A stretch of 42,465 nucleotides of DNA from Candidatus Cloacimonadota bacterium (GTDB lineage: Bacteria; Cloacimonadota; Cloacimonadia; JGIOTU-2), in contig JAUWMT010000022.1 of assembly GCA_030613025.1 (NCBI GenBank), positions 1-42,465 of the forward strand, read 5' to 3'. The position numbers were made by a program, and so were the translations under genes. Below are positions 1 to 8,416 of the stretch, one piece after another (position 1 is the stretch's first letter; each line of letters opens with the position of its first letter). The notes beneath the pieces were generated by a model. It did no database searches, was not told the origin of the DNA, and worked only from the letters and a program-made list of their open reading frames with translations.

Positions 1-57
1 CCAATCAGCGATCATGTTTTCTCTTTCTTCCATACGTGACACTTCTTTCCATGGCAT
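1..57 (-). CDS. IS481-family transposase, N-terminal fragment cut by the window edge
   Basis: Only 19 codons are visible, reading MPWKEVSRMEERENMIADW from the ATG at 57. The opening MPWKEVS is the typical start of IS481-family integrase/transposase proteins, and the following residues suit the helix before their helix-turn-helix. A strong ribosome binding site (GGAGGT) lies just upstream on the minus strand. The catalytic DDE domain is outside the window, so whether the gene is intact cannot be judged. Confidence 0.7.
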   Translation of the reverse strand, partial: MPWKEVSRMEERENMIADW

Positions 58-89
58 AGCGCGTACCTCCATGCCATAATTTATTCTCG

Positions 90-139
90 TGTCACCTATG
101 TCCCAAGTTTATTCTGTTACCTATCCGCCAAGTTTGTAC
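90..139. repeat. Two tandem 25-bp imperfect repeats in the IS end
   Basis: Copies at 90-114 and 115-139 lie directly next to each other and match at 19 of 25 bases. Both contain ACCTAT followed by CCAAGTTT. Their place upstream of the transposase start suggests transposase-binding sites in the element end. Confidence 0.6.
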
Positions 140-148
140 CCGGAATCA

Positions 149-173
149 CCCCTCTTTTTAGAGGGGAATTTTT
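149..173 (+). terminator. Possible hairpin terminator next to the IS end
   Basis: CCCCTC (149-154) and GAGGGG (161-166) form a 6-bp GC-rich stem with a TTTTTA loop, followed by AATTTTT. This fits a weak plus-strand intrinsic terminator, although no plus-strand gene is seen upstream. It could also be part of the element's target site. Confidence 0.35.
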
Positions 174-202
174 AAACTTTTTTATATATTATTTTTAGAT
201 CT

Positions 203-279
203 TTCTCTGTGTTCTCTGTGCTCTCTGTGGTGAATATTTTCTGCTACTTTTATCTGCGAGAATCCGTGTGATCCGTGAG
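203..279. repeat. Two short arrays of 9-bp repeats
   Basis: Positions 203-229 hold three head-to-tail 9-mers (TTCTCTGTG, TTCTCTGTG, CTCTCTGTG). Positions 252-279 hold a second family of 9-mers (ATCTGCGAG, one spacer base, ATCCGTGTG, ATCCGTGAG). Both lie between the IS end and the stop of the tamB-like gene, in DNA with no open frame that I can support. From memory, very similar intergenic strings occur in unrelated environmental bacterial genomes. Confidence 0.6.
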
Positions 280-304
280 CTATTTAAGTGGTATTATGTC
301 AATT

Positions 305-3300
305 CTAAAAATGCAAAACAGTTTCTAATGATATCCCCTGATTATCTTTTCCCTGTGCGGGATAAAATTGATATCGATAGATAAACCTGATATTATATGG
401 AAGGTCCCAGGTAAGAGAAAATTCATGCTGCACACCGATATAGGTTTCATTTCTTGAGGTCATTTCCTTCTTGATGAGGGCTTCGTAATTAAGGTACCAT
501 TCGGGAGTTATGTATTTTCCGAGATCAATTGCAAGGTTCTCTAACAGTATATCCTTACTGAGTTCGCCAAGGAGTTCCAAATCAGAGTCATATTCCCTAT
601 CAACAATATAATCTTCTGATTCCACAATTCCACTCGTTTGTATGATATTTTTCATAAAACCTGTTTTGAGTCGCACATAATCCAAGCCGAGGATCTGTCG
701 TAAAACTCCCTCTACCGGGCTTATCAGTGGACTGAAAATGAGATTGCTCAATTCATCGCTGGCGAGATTTATTGCTTGTTCTCTTCCAAGATCGAACCGC
801 TCATCTTCAGAAAGATCATCAATTTCTTTCCCGTATTGAAGTTTCGAGAGGATGCTGAGCATAGTTACATCTTTTGGATTATCACTTCTCAATGAAATCG
901 CTACATCTCCATATGCCTCAGTCCCGATGTCATCTGCATTAAGCTTATCCTCTGTTGATTGCACGTGCAGATAGATTGTAGAGCCATCAGGAGTGCGCTT
1001 GGTGAATGTTGCATTTATGAGCACTTTTTTATCCTGCCTTGCTTTACGTACCATCACATCCTCTACACTGAAGGATTCACCAAACAGTCTCATCTCACCC
1101 CGCCGTGAATGGAGTTCAAAATAGAGCTCAAGCTTTTCATTTTCCCGGTTCGAACGGAAACTTATATAGTTACCCGAATCAATTTTTAGATTAAAGGGAT
1201 TCGACACGTACCAGATATTTCTATTATAAACCAAATCGAAATCAGCATAAATTGGAGGTAATTCTGTATCTTCGATCTCTTCAGGTTCCTCTTTATCATC
1301 TTCATAAATCATATCACCATTTGAAAGAAGTATCTTGCCGGAAAGCACCCAAGCACCATTTTCATTATAGACAGTGAAATATTCGTCGTCATATCCAGTT
1401 AATCGAGTATCGACAAGACCTCTTTCCGGCTGGTATTTCGGTATATGAATGGTGATGCCCTGAGCGTCGTTATTGAGCTTCAGAGAACCCACATTTATGT
1501 TACTAATAAATATATCTGAATCATCATTATTTATCACATTCTGGAAATATAGTTTGCCGTCACCCATTCTAAAAGATCCATTGAGTACACTCATTACATT
1601 TTCTTTGATTTCTGCTGTACAGGAAAAATCTCGTATTCTTTCCGGCTGGGATTTGATTGAAAATTGTCCATTCTTGATACTCAAACTCGCAGAATCAATG
1701 ATCGTGTTTGTCTCGTCGGTTGTAAACGAACAGAGAAGCTCAGTTTTGCTGGATGCCTGCTTCATATTAGGAATATTGTGCATGAGAAGTTTGAGCAGAT
1801 CTCCGGAAAATTGAAACTTCATATTGTCCGGTTGATCATGAAATTCCTCTGTGATAAAATTATAACTGTATGATCCGCTTCCGGTAAAAGTAAATTCAGG
1901 TGCGATAACCTTCAGATCATTGAGATAGAACATATCATTATCCTGATAAAGCTGACTTTCAAGTGAATTAAATGTTGTCTTATAAAGCATGCCATTCACA
2001 ATTGAAATATCACACAGTACGCGGGGATCACTCAGGTTTCCAGACGCTACAATAGAATAGCTTGCACTGCCTTTGAGAGGAACATCTTTAAGAAATTCTT
2101 CCATCAAAACTTTATCTTCTGATGCGTTCAGCTCAAACTTGTCATCTGAAAGGTAGATGCGGGCATTCCCCTTTAAAAGAGATTGAGTGTTTTTAATTTG
2201 AATATCTTCGAGAGAGATTATATTTGAATCTGTCTGTATATTGAATTTCAAATCAAAAGGATGAAGATTTTTGCTGAAACCGAATTCTTTCAAATATAGA
2301 GTGCCCTTCCCGGGAATTTTATTTGAGCTGTCGAAGGCAAAGTCAACATTAAGTACACCGCTTGAGGGAGCGTCTTTTTCAAAAAGAGGAATGATTCTAT
2401 TCACCCGATCAATAAGTAGAGAATCAATAGAAATATTCCATGAGTATTCAAGATCATCTTTTTGAATTTTTACAGTTGCATCTGCGAAAATATTATCATT
2501 AATTTTCAATTCTGCTGCTATTTGATCATCCTCTGAAAGTGTTGAATTAAAGGTAAAATTAAAAGGTTCATTATGTATGCTAAGTGTGTCTGATATTATG
2601 GTAAGAAAGCCGGTTTTTCCTGTTAAATCAACAGGAACTTCACCAGAAACAAGGATTGACCCTTTTATAGAGGAATTGTTATGATCGGAAAAGTTGAACC
2701 ATCCATCGGGAGTAATGATTCCATCTTTGAAATCGAGCTGTAATCGGGCATTTACTTGAGGATCGAGAAAGCTTACAAACGGAATTTCCGCCTTAAACAT
2801 TTCTGCCAGTGTAAAGTCATTTGCAAATAACTCAGCATTGATCGAAGGAGTCTTACGAGAAATATCAAAATCTCCACTCAGTAGTATCGAACGCGAGATG
2901 TTTTGCAGATCATATATTGCTTTTTGGGCTTGATAAGAAACACTTCCGGATAATTCAGGAAGTTGGATAATATCATTCTGCACAATTAGTTTTTCAAGAG
3001 CTGCCTGTACTTTGGGATTCTGTACAAAACCCGATACCTTGACCTTTGCGTCAGACTGTATTGTAAAATCTTCAATTGGATATTTAAAGTTTTCCGATTC
3101 AAAAGTTATATCTAAAGTGCTCTCTAAAAGATTACTCCCTTTTACTGAAACATCTCCGTAAAATTCCACCCGATTAGAGTCAACTACAAAATTCCCATTC
3201 TGAATTTCTGCGAACTTATCGCTGTAGGTTAGCTCAGCTGAAAGTTTGTTGAATTCGAGGAAATGATATCCAAGCTTATCTCCAGTTATCTTCAAATCAA

Positions 3301-4327
3301 TTATAGGTGAAGTGTAGTTGCCGGTCATGACTGCGTGCAGATAAATACTTCCCGACATGTTTTCACCGAGAGAAGCCATGTTGAAATCATTCATTTCAAA
3401 AGAAATATCCAAATTAGAATCTTTGCTCAAATAATTAGAAATAGAGCCACCACACATCAACACATTTTCTTTCCATAGGATTTCGATATTTTCATCGATC
3501 TTGAGTGAATCAGGAGTTAGGAATATTGTCATTCCCTTTGAAGAGATATTTTCACCCTGAAAATTGCTTTCAATATCACTGATGTTGATAATTCCCCGTG
3601 AAATTCCAGACAAAGTAGTTTCAAACTCTGCATTTATACTTGACCTAATGAGGGACACATCCTTTGTGCTGATTTTTGGCACTTTGTAATCCATGAGCAT
3701 GGTTTTAAAATGATTTGACTGTTTCGAATATACTCCATCGATCTCAAGAGAACCATCACTTTCGGTCTGAAATGCAGTCATTTCTATATGCCACTCTTTA
3801 TCCTGCTGCTTTTGGAGACTAATATTTATTTTCTCCAGATTCTCCGAAAAGACAATATCACCAGTACTGCTCACGCTAACTTTTCCATTGATAATCGAAA
3901 TATAATTAAAACGAGTCAGTGTTTTTTCTAAAGCCTCAATGTCAATACTCAGTTGTGTCTGCCCTTCTTTAAATGTAGAATTATAAATGAACTCAGGCGA
4001 AAAGCAACGTATTTCTTTCAGGGCTTTTGTGGAATGAAATTTATGAAGCAGCAATCGCCAGAAAGAATAATGAATATAAAGCTGTTTTGCCGTGAAAGTA
4101 TATTCACCATCCTGCTGCACGATTTCCAAATCAGATATTTGAAGTATTTTTGATGTGATGTTTAGTGTCGAAAAAGTTATGGTAGCATTCAATCTCCTGC
4201 CGAGGGTTTCAGTCAGACGATTTTTAATATATGAATTGATATCGAAAAGATAGGTCATTCCCCAGAATAGAAAGTTGATCAATATGATGATAATGATGAC
4301 TATCAGCAACCATTTTCGTTTTCTCAT
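305..4327 (-). CDS. TamB-like translocation and assembly module protein (DUF490 family)
   Basis: This is a 1340-residue protein with one N-terminal membrane anchor (about residues 6-28) and a very long body of alternating beta-strand repeats. The C-terminal 350 residues resemble the TamB/DUF490 domain and end in aromatic-rich strands (YRYQFYPAQG, last residue Phe). Length and layout fit TamB/YtfN/YdbH-type inner-membrane proteins that bridge the periplasm and help assemble outer-membrane proteins or move phospholipid. TamA is not in the window. The start was chosen because the membrane anchor follows at once. No clear Shine-Dalgarno is seen. Among AsmA-like bridge proteins, TamB is the best fit, but sequence similarity within this family is low. 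Confidence 0.75.
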   Translation of the reverse strand: MRKRKWLLIVIIIIILINFLFWGMTYLFDINSYIKNRLTETLGRRLNATITFSTLNITSKILQISDLEIVQQDGEYTFTAKQLYIHYSFWRLLLHKFHSTKALKEIRCFSPEFIYNSTFKEGQTQLSIDIEALEKTLTRFNYISIINGKVSVSSTGDIVFSENLEKINISLQKQQDKEWHIEMTAFQTESDGSLEIDGVYSKQSNHFKTMLMDYKVPKISTKDVSLIRSSINAEFETTLSGISRGIINISDIESNFQGENISSKGMTIFLTPDSLKIDENIEILWKENVLMCGGSISNYLSKDSNLDISFEMNDFNMASLGENMSGSIYLHAVMTGNYTSPIIDLKITGDKLGYHFLEFNKLSAELTYSDKFAEIQNGNFVVDSNRVEFYGDVSVKGSNLLESTLDITFESENFKYPIEDFTIQSDAKVKVSGFVQNPKVQAALEKLIVQNDIIQLPELSGSVSYQAQKAIYDLQNISRSILLSGDFDISRKTPSINAELFANDFTLAEMFKAEIPFVSFLDPQVNARLQLDFKDGIITPDGWFNFSDHNNSSIKGSILVSGEVPVDLTGKTGFLTIISDTLSIHNEPFNFTFNSTLSEDDQIAAELKINDNIFADATVKIQKDDLEYSWNISIDSLLIDRVNRIIPLFEKDAPSSGVLNVDFAFDSSNKIPGKGTLYLKEFGFSKNLHPFDLKFNIQTDSNIISLEDIQIKNTQSLLKGNARIYLSDDKFELNASEDKVLMEEFLKDVPLKGSASYSIVASGNLSDPRVLCDISIVNGMLYKTTFNSLESQLYQDNDMFYLNDLKVIAPEFTFTGSGSYSYNFITEEFHDQPDNMKFQFSGDLLKLLMHNIPNMKQASSKTELLCSFTTDETNTIIDSASLSIKNGQFSIKSQPERIRDFSCTAEIKENVMSVLNGSFRMGDGKLYFQNVINNDDSDIFISNINVGSLKLNNDAQGITIHIPKYQPERGLVDTRLTGYDDEYFTVYNENGAWVLSGKILLSNGDMIYEDDKEEPEEIEDTELPPIYADFDLVYNRNIWYVSNPFNLKIDSGNYISFRSNRENEKLELYFELHSRRGEMRLFGESFSVEDVMVRKARQDKKVLINATFTKRTPDGSTIYLHVQSTEDKLNADDIGTEAYGDVAISLRSDNPKDVTMLSILSKLQYGKEIDDLSEDERFDLGREQAINLASDELSNLIFSPLISPVEGVLRQILGLDYVRLKTGFMKNIIQTSGIVESEDYIVDREYDSDLELLGELSKDILLENLAIDLGKYITPEWYLNYEALIKKEMTSRNETYIGVQHEFSLTWDLPYNIRFIYRYQFYPAQGKDNQGISLETVLHF

Positions 4328-4390
4328 TTGTAAATAATTTTCTTGCTACTTATGAGTCCACTCTAAAAAGTTCAATTTAAGAAAGCGTGA

Positions 4391-4454
4391 AACCGTTGAA
4401 ACGGTTAATGCTTTATTTTGTTTCATTAACCACCAACTTAAGTTAGTGGTTAAT
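4391..4454. repeat. Pair of palindromes between lolD and tamB-like genes
   Basis: AACCGTT (4391-4397) pairs with AACGGTT (4400-4406) around a 2-base loop. Then 4425-4454 is a 30-bp palindrome centred on AACTTAAGTT with only one mismatched pair (4434/4445). The block lies in the 258-bp gap between the lolD stop and the tamB-like start. It has no T-tract on either strand, so it looks more like a REP-type dispersed repeat than a terminator. Nothing else stands out in the gap. Confidence 0.6.
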
Positions 4455-4585
4455 AAGAAAATATGAACTTTTAACCGATTCACCTGTCCCGTTAAATCTT
4501 TACTCATTTAATTGGGATCGGTTTTCAATATTTGAAAATTTTTCTAACATATTTCTAATCATAACCTTTTTAGAGTAAGCTCTAC

Positions 4586-5272
4586 TTATTTATTGTTCAG
4601 CTTATGAAGCTTACCATCCATCAAATTATACACTTCATCAGCCCGTTTTGCAAGTTCATCATTATGAGTAACGAGAAGTACTGTTGTATCAAAGCGCTCA
4701 TTCAAACTCCATATAAGATCGGTCAATTCTTTGCTGTGTATGGAATCCAAATTACCTGTGGGCTCATCTGCGAGTACAATATCCGGATTATTGATCAGCG
4801 CTCGGGCTACTGCAACTCTCTGCTGCTCCCCGCCGCTCAGTTGGTGGGGATAATGATATCTTCGTTCAATAAGATCAAGTGACTCTAACAATTCTTCAGA
4901 TGCACGGATACTCTCCTTATATGATTTCCCGCTGATCATTTTGGGCATGGCAACGTTTTCTATTGTTGTAAGTTCGGGCAATAAATGATGGAACTGGAAA
5001 ACAAAACCGATATTCATATTGCGAAAATGTGCCAGATCACTTTCATTAAATGATCGAATGTCCCTTTCTTTAAATATAATATTTCCGGAATCCGGCTGAT
5101 CGAGAGTTCCTAAAATATGAAGGAATGTACTTTTCCCACTGCCGGATAAGCCAGTTATGGATACTATCGATCCTTGCTTCATAGAGAAGTCAAGGTCATC
5201 AAGGACCGTTAAGCGCGTCTCTTCAGTTCCTTCATAATAGCTTTTCGTAATATGCTTTGCCTGTAAGATCAT
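4586..5272 (-). CDS. lolD: Lipoprotein-releasing ABC transporter ATP-binding protein LolD
   Basis: This is the ATPase that powers extraction of lipoproteins from the inner membrane towards the outer membrane. All ABC motifs are intact: Walker A GLSGSGKST (41-49), Q-loop (VFQ, about 91-93), signature LSGGEQ (145-150), Walker B VLADEP and H-loop VTHN (His203). The length of 228 residues is normal for the LolD/MacB/FtsE group. The gene starts 9 bp after the stop of the permease gene, behind AGAGGT, so the two form an operon. LolD rather than MacB is chosen because the partner is a LolC/E-type permease. The several lipoproteins in the window would be plausible cargo. Confidence 0.88.
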   Translation of the reverse strand: MILQAKHITKSYYEGTEETRLTVLDDLDFSMKQGSIVSITGLSGSGKSTFLHILGTLDQPDSGNIIFKERDIRSFNESDLAHFRNMNIGFVFQFHHLLPELTTIENVAMPKMISGKSYKESIRASEELLESLDLIERRYHYPHQLSGGEQQRVAVARALINNPDIVLADEPTGNLDSIHSKELTDLIWSLNERFDTTVLLVTHNDELAKRADEVYNLMDGKLHKLNNK

Positions 5273-5281
5273 AGTACCTCT

Positions 5282-6514
5282 CTATTTTTTTGAAATTCGA
5301 ATAATTGATACTGCCTGTAGTTGCGAAATTTTCCGCAAAGGAAAGTAGGATGACAGCGCAATTATTATTCCTGAAACAAGAATAATTAAAATAAAATCTA
5401 TAGGTTGATTTTCTACTACGAGATGTTCGATCAGATATACATCGCTTTCTATTTTGATAAAATCCGTGTGGGTCAGCAGCAGAGAAATAAGCACACCAAT
5501 AATCAAGCCATGCAAAATGCCCGTAAATCCTATTATCATATTTCTTGAGAAAAATATCTTTTTTAGATCCTTGTTCGTTGTGCCAAGTGCTTTCAGGATG
5601 CCTATTTCTTTTCGTTTATCAAGAATATGCATAGAAAGCACACTGGTCAACCCGAAGCCGGCAACGAGTACGATTAGAGCAATAATAATAAAAATGACCC
5701 ACTTTTCCAGCTTTAACAGACTGAATAGATTCTTATTTAGATCGATCCAGTTACTTACATTATAAGGATATGAAAGCTCCTGCTGGATGTGTGATGCGAC
5801 AATATCGGCTTCCTCGATAAATTCATTTTGCAATTTAACAGAAATCCCGGAATACTGATCTGAAATGGAAAGGAATTCCTGTGCAGTTTTCATAGGAAGA
5901 AGCACAAGTGAATTGTCAAATTCGAACATTCCAGAAGAAAAAATCCCGGAAACTTCAACTTCAATTGATGAAGGTATCATACCCGCAAAAGTAACATCCG
6001 CATTCATAGGCGTGACCAGTTTTATCGTATCACCGATGGATACATGCAATCTTTTTGCAATATTGCTTCCAATGATTGCAAAATCGCCGTCCTGCTCATA
6101 AGTTCCTTCCTCAATAAACCGTCCAATGTCAGAAGTTTCGATCTCTTTTTCAAAATCAAGTCCGCGTATGATAACTCCTGCGATGTCAGCATCTCTAACT
6201 GCCATTCCCTCGGTGTATAAAAAGGGAGCATACGACTGCACCGCTCCAACTATATCCAGCATCGAGCTCACTCGCATATATTCTTCATCATGAATGGTTT
6301 CATTGCCAAATTTTAGAATATAAATATGTGAATTCACCCCCAATATGATCTCTTTCATTGTATCATAGTAACCGCTGAAAAGAGCGAGAGATACTGTGAG
6401 TGCTATAACTCCGATCGTAATACCGGCAATTGAAATAAGGGAGCCGAAGGAAAAAAAATCCCTTTTACCCTTTGTACTGAAAAATTTCTTTAAAAAGAAT
6501 CTCTGAAAATTCAT
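5282..6514 (-). CDS. Lipoprotein-releasing system permease (LolC/LolE family)
   Basis: The 410-residue protein has the LolC/E plan. It has an N-terminal membrane helix (about 20-45), a large periplasmic MacB-PCD-like domain (about 46-265), then three membrane helices forming the FtsX domain. The cytoplasmic stretch LDKRKEIGILKALGT, typical of this family, contacts the ATPase. It would form the membrane part of the Lol exporter with the downstream lolD. Only one permease gene is present, so the complex may be a homodimer as in LolF-type systems. LolC and LolE cannot be told apart here, so no symbol is given. Confidence 0.88.
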   Translation of the reverse strand: MNFQRFFLKKFFSTKGKRDFFSFGSLISIAGITIGVIALTVSLALFSGYYDTMKEIILGVNSHIYILKFGNETIHDEEYMRVSSMLDIVGAVQSYAPFLYTEGMAVRDADIAGVIIRGLDFEKEIETSDIGRFIEEGTYEQDGDFAIIGSNIAKRLHVSIGDTIKLVTPMNADVTFAGMIPSSIEVEVSGIFSSGMFEFDNSLVLLPMKTAQEFLSISDQYSGISVKLQNEFIEEADIVASHIQQELSYPYNVSNWIDLNKNLFSLLKLEKWVIFIIIALIVLVAGFGLTSVLSMHILDKRKEIGILKALGTTNKDLKKIFFSRNMIIGFTGILHGLIIGVLISLLLTHTDFIKIESDVYLIEHLVVENQPIDFILIILVSGIIIALSSYFPLRKISQLQAVSIIRISKK

Positions 6515-6567
6515 TAAGGTTCAAAAAGAGGAAGCTAGTGTCATGTCAAGCTTCGATTGGAAACGGT

Positions 6568-6653
6568 AATTGAATTTTGACATTCCTTATATTGCCTTCT
6601 CCTCAACTAGGAGAAGGTTAGGATGAGGTTTCAAACTTTGTTAAAATTCAATT
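6568..6653. repeat. MITE-like element: 15-bp inverted repeats flanking a perfect 9-bp hairpin
   Basis: Outer inverted repeats 6568-6582 and 6639-6653 match at 14 of 15 positions. Between them lies a perfect 9-bp stem, CCTTCTCCT (6595-6603) with AGGAGAAGG (6609-6617), followed by TTAGGATGAGG. The whole sits in the 200-bp gap upstream of the lolE-type gene. The hairpin plus GATGAGG tail resembles a repeat I recall from many unrelated bacterial genomes (CTCTCC hairpins followed by GGGTGAGG). Confidence 0.6.
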
Positions 6654-6719
6654 TACGTCATTTCATAATTGACTTATCGCGAGCTTCCTCTTTCTCAAAT
6701 TGATAAAACTCTTGATATT

Positions 6720-7724
6720 TTACTGTGTAACAGGAATACTTTTGTAAGATACTTTGAAATCTTTATTATCTTTATCATAAAGACTGAGATTGAGCAGTGT
6801 GATCACGCTGATGGGCTTCTTTATCTCCTTAAAGATCAACTGGGCTTTTGTTGGCACATCCTGTACAAGATTATGAGTGAGATCCCAGTTTTTCGTTTTG
6901 TTCGCAAACTCCAGAGTGGTGGGTGAATATTCATTACCTTCGGAGTCATACGCCTTCGTATAATTCCTCATAATTGTGAGTTCGCGCTCTGCGATCTGAT
7001 TCGTAATGGAAAGAGAGATTGTAAGAGTTTGCTGAGTATATTCACAGGCAGTTATACGGATACTATAATCGTTGAACTCTATTATAAATGGCTCATCACC
7101 TTGTGGTACCGGTACTTCTTGCCCCTCAATTTGAAGTATCTCTTCTTCAACCATTATATAGTTGAAAGCTGTATTTGTCGGAGACACAAGCACTGTATCC
7201 AATATCTCTTCATAACCTTCTGCGAGAAGAAAGATCACATATTCTCCGGGAATCAATTTTCCTTTGGGGCGTTCCCATATCAAGCCGTTCACCATTATCT
7301 GGGCATCTTCCGGTTCAACATTAATAGTAACATCAACATCTTCGAGAGTTGCCAGGCGTACATAGTAAGTTGTTCCAATCTTCAAACCTCCTTTGGGCAC
7401 ATCAACTGTCAGAGGTACAAAATGGGGTGCCTGAAAGGTTATATTATCTTCTCTTGAAGAAACATAGAAGTAAAATTCGTCTTCATCAATGTTCTCTTTT
7501 TTATAGATTTTCTGCTTAAGAGATAGATCGATCGGTCTATCTACTTCGACTTTCAGAACAGAACAATAATTCATATCCATATCCGTGATCGGTTCACTTT
7601 CTGCCTTGAAATCAGCCGACAATTTCCTGAATTCTTCCAGTTCAAACCTCAATGCAAAAAGCGAGGTAGAAACAACAAATGAAAAGAAAAGTACAAACGA
7701 TAGAATAATACCTAATTTTTTCAT
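6720..7724 (-). CDS. Secreted protein with a PEGA-like domain, function unknown
   Basis: This is a 334-residue exported protein. An earlier in-frame ATG exists at 7754, but AAAGGAG sits 6 bases before the ATG at 7724 and the signal peptide (residues 1-24, ending SLFA) begins there, so the later start is preferred. Residues about 130-192 (VNVEPEDAQIMVNG-type strand, then PGEYVIFLLAEGYEE) resemble a PEGA domain, a small beta fold seen in surface proteins. The C-terminal 110 residues look like an immunoglobulin-like beta domain. It is a single gene with no obvious operon partner. No enzymatic motif was seen and no function is proposed. Confidence 0.7.
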   Translation of the reverse strand: MKKLGIILSFVLFFSFVVSTSLFALRFELEEFRKLSADFKAESEPITDMDMNYCSVLKVEVDRPIDLSLKQKIYKKENIDEDEFYFYVSSREDNITFQAPHFVPLTVDVPKGGLKIGTTYYVRLATLEDVDVTINVEPEDAQIMVNGLIWERPKGKLIPGEYVIFLLAEGYEEILDTVLVSPTNTAFNYIMVEEEILQIEGQEVPVPQGDEPFIIEFNDYSIRITACEYTQQTLTISLSITNQIAERELTIMRNYTKAYDSEGNEYSPTTLEFANKTKNWDLTHNLVQDVPTKAQLIFKEIKKPISVITLLNLSLYDKDNKDFKVSYKSIPVTQ

Positions 7725-7730
7725 ATAAAC

Positions 7731-7738
7731 TCCTTTCA
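7731..7738 (-). promoter_or_regulatory. Ribosome binding site deciding the start at 7724
   Basis: On the minus strand GAAAGGAG lies about 6 bases upstream of the ATG at 7724. It falls inside the longer reading frame that starts at 7754, which therefore is probably not the real start. Confidence 0.65.
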
Positions 7739-7798
7739 AAAATTTATTTTTCATATATTAGATACATATATATTTTGTCAATAATATAATCAACATTA

Positions 7799-8416
7799 TT
7801 ATTTTTTTGTCTTTTTCATGAGAATATAAAATATTTTCTCGTCATTTTTTTTGGCTAATACAGCAAACCCATATTGCTCTCCCAAAGCTTTGATCTCTTC
7901 TAGTGAATGCAGGAAATTATATCGAACTGCTCCGTGTTTTCGAGCATGCATTTCATTGATCTCAGCACGAGAACTCGAATGAGCAATAAGTAGAGTACCA
8001 TCCCATTTTAACAAGTTAAAGCTTTTCTGAAAAAAATGTTTTTTATCTTCAAGATGAGGAAAGCAGGAATAGCAAATGATCGAGTCAAAAGGTTCCTTTG
8101 AAGCAATTTCGAAAAAATTTTCAATTACAAAATTCACATTCGGGTATTCTTTCTGAGGAAATTTTTCCATTGCCTTCCTGATCATATTTTCTGCATAATC
8201 AAGAGCAACGATTTTACCTTCAGATCCTATTCTCTTCAATATATGCGGAATAAGAATTCCCGTCCCTGTGCCGACATCAAGGACACGATCTCCTTTTTTC
8301 AAGGACAAAACCTTAAAAATTTCTTCCAGTTTTGCTTCATCATGATTGCAAATAATATCCCAGCTAACGGCACAATCCTCAAAGAAAGTTTTTCTTCTAT
8401 GATGTCTTGAGCTCAT
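7799..8416 (-). CDS. Class I SAM-dependent methyltransferase
   Basis: The protein has 205 residues and the Rossmann methyltransferase fold. Motif I is VLDVGTGTG (45-53), with an acidic motif II (IVALDYAENM) and a motif IV-like stretch, FDSIICYSCFPHL. It resembles the UbiE/Methyltransf_25 group but lacks features that would assign a substrate. Its start overlaps the stop of the beta-helix lipoprotein gene by 4 bp (ATGA type), so the two are translationally coupled. The N-terminus (MSSRHHRRKTFFEDCAVSWD) is His/Arg-rich. The cytoplasmic location differs from its neighbour's, so shared transcription need not mean a shared pathway. Confidence 0.8.
   Translation of the reverse strand: MSSRHHRRKTFFEDCAVSWDIICNHDEAKLEEIFKVLSLKKGDRVLDVGTGTGILIPHILKRIGSEGKIVALDYAENMIRKAMEKFPQKEYPNVNFVIENFFEIASKEPFDSIICYSCFPHLEDKKHFFQKSFNLLKWDGTLLIAHSSSRAEINEMHARKHGAVRYNFLHSLEEIKALGEQYGFAVLAKKNDEKIFYILMKKTKK

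Larger units (their letters stand above)
1..148 (-). mobile_element. End of a truncated IS481-type insertion element
   Basis: The block contains the start of a transposase gene and about 90 bp of upstream sequence that looks like an element end. Positions 90-139 are two adjacent 25-bp direct repeats agreeing at 19 of 25 positions, with the shared core CCAAGTTT. Such repeats in an insertion-sequence end are usually transposase-binding sites. On the minus strand the element seems to begin near 148 with TGATTCCGGGTAC. The exact outer end and any target-site duplication cannot be fixed because the other end lies outside the window. Confidence 0.6.
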
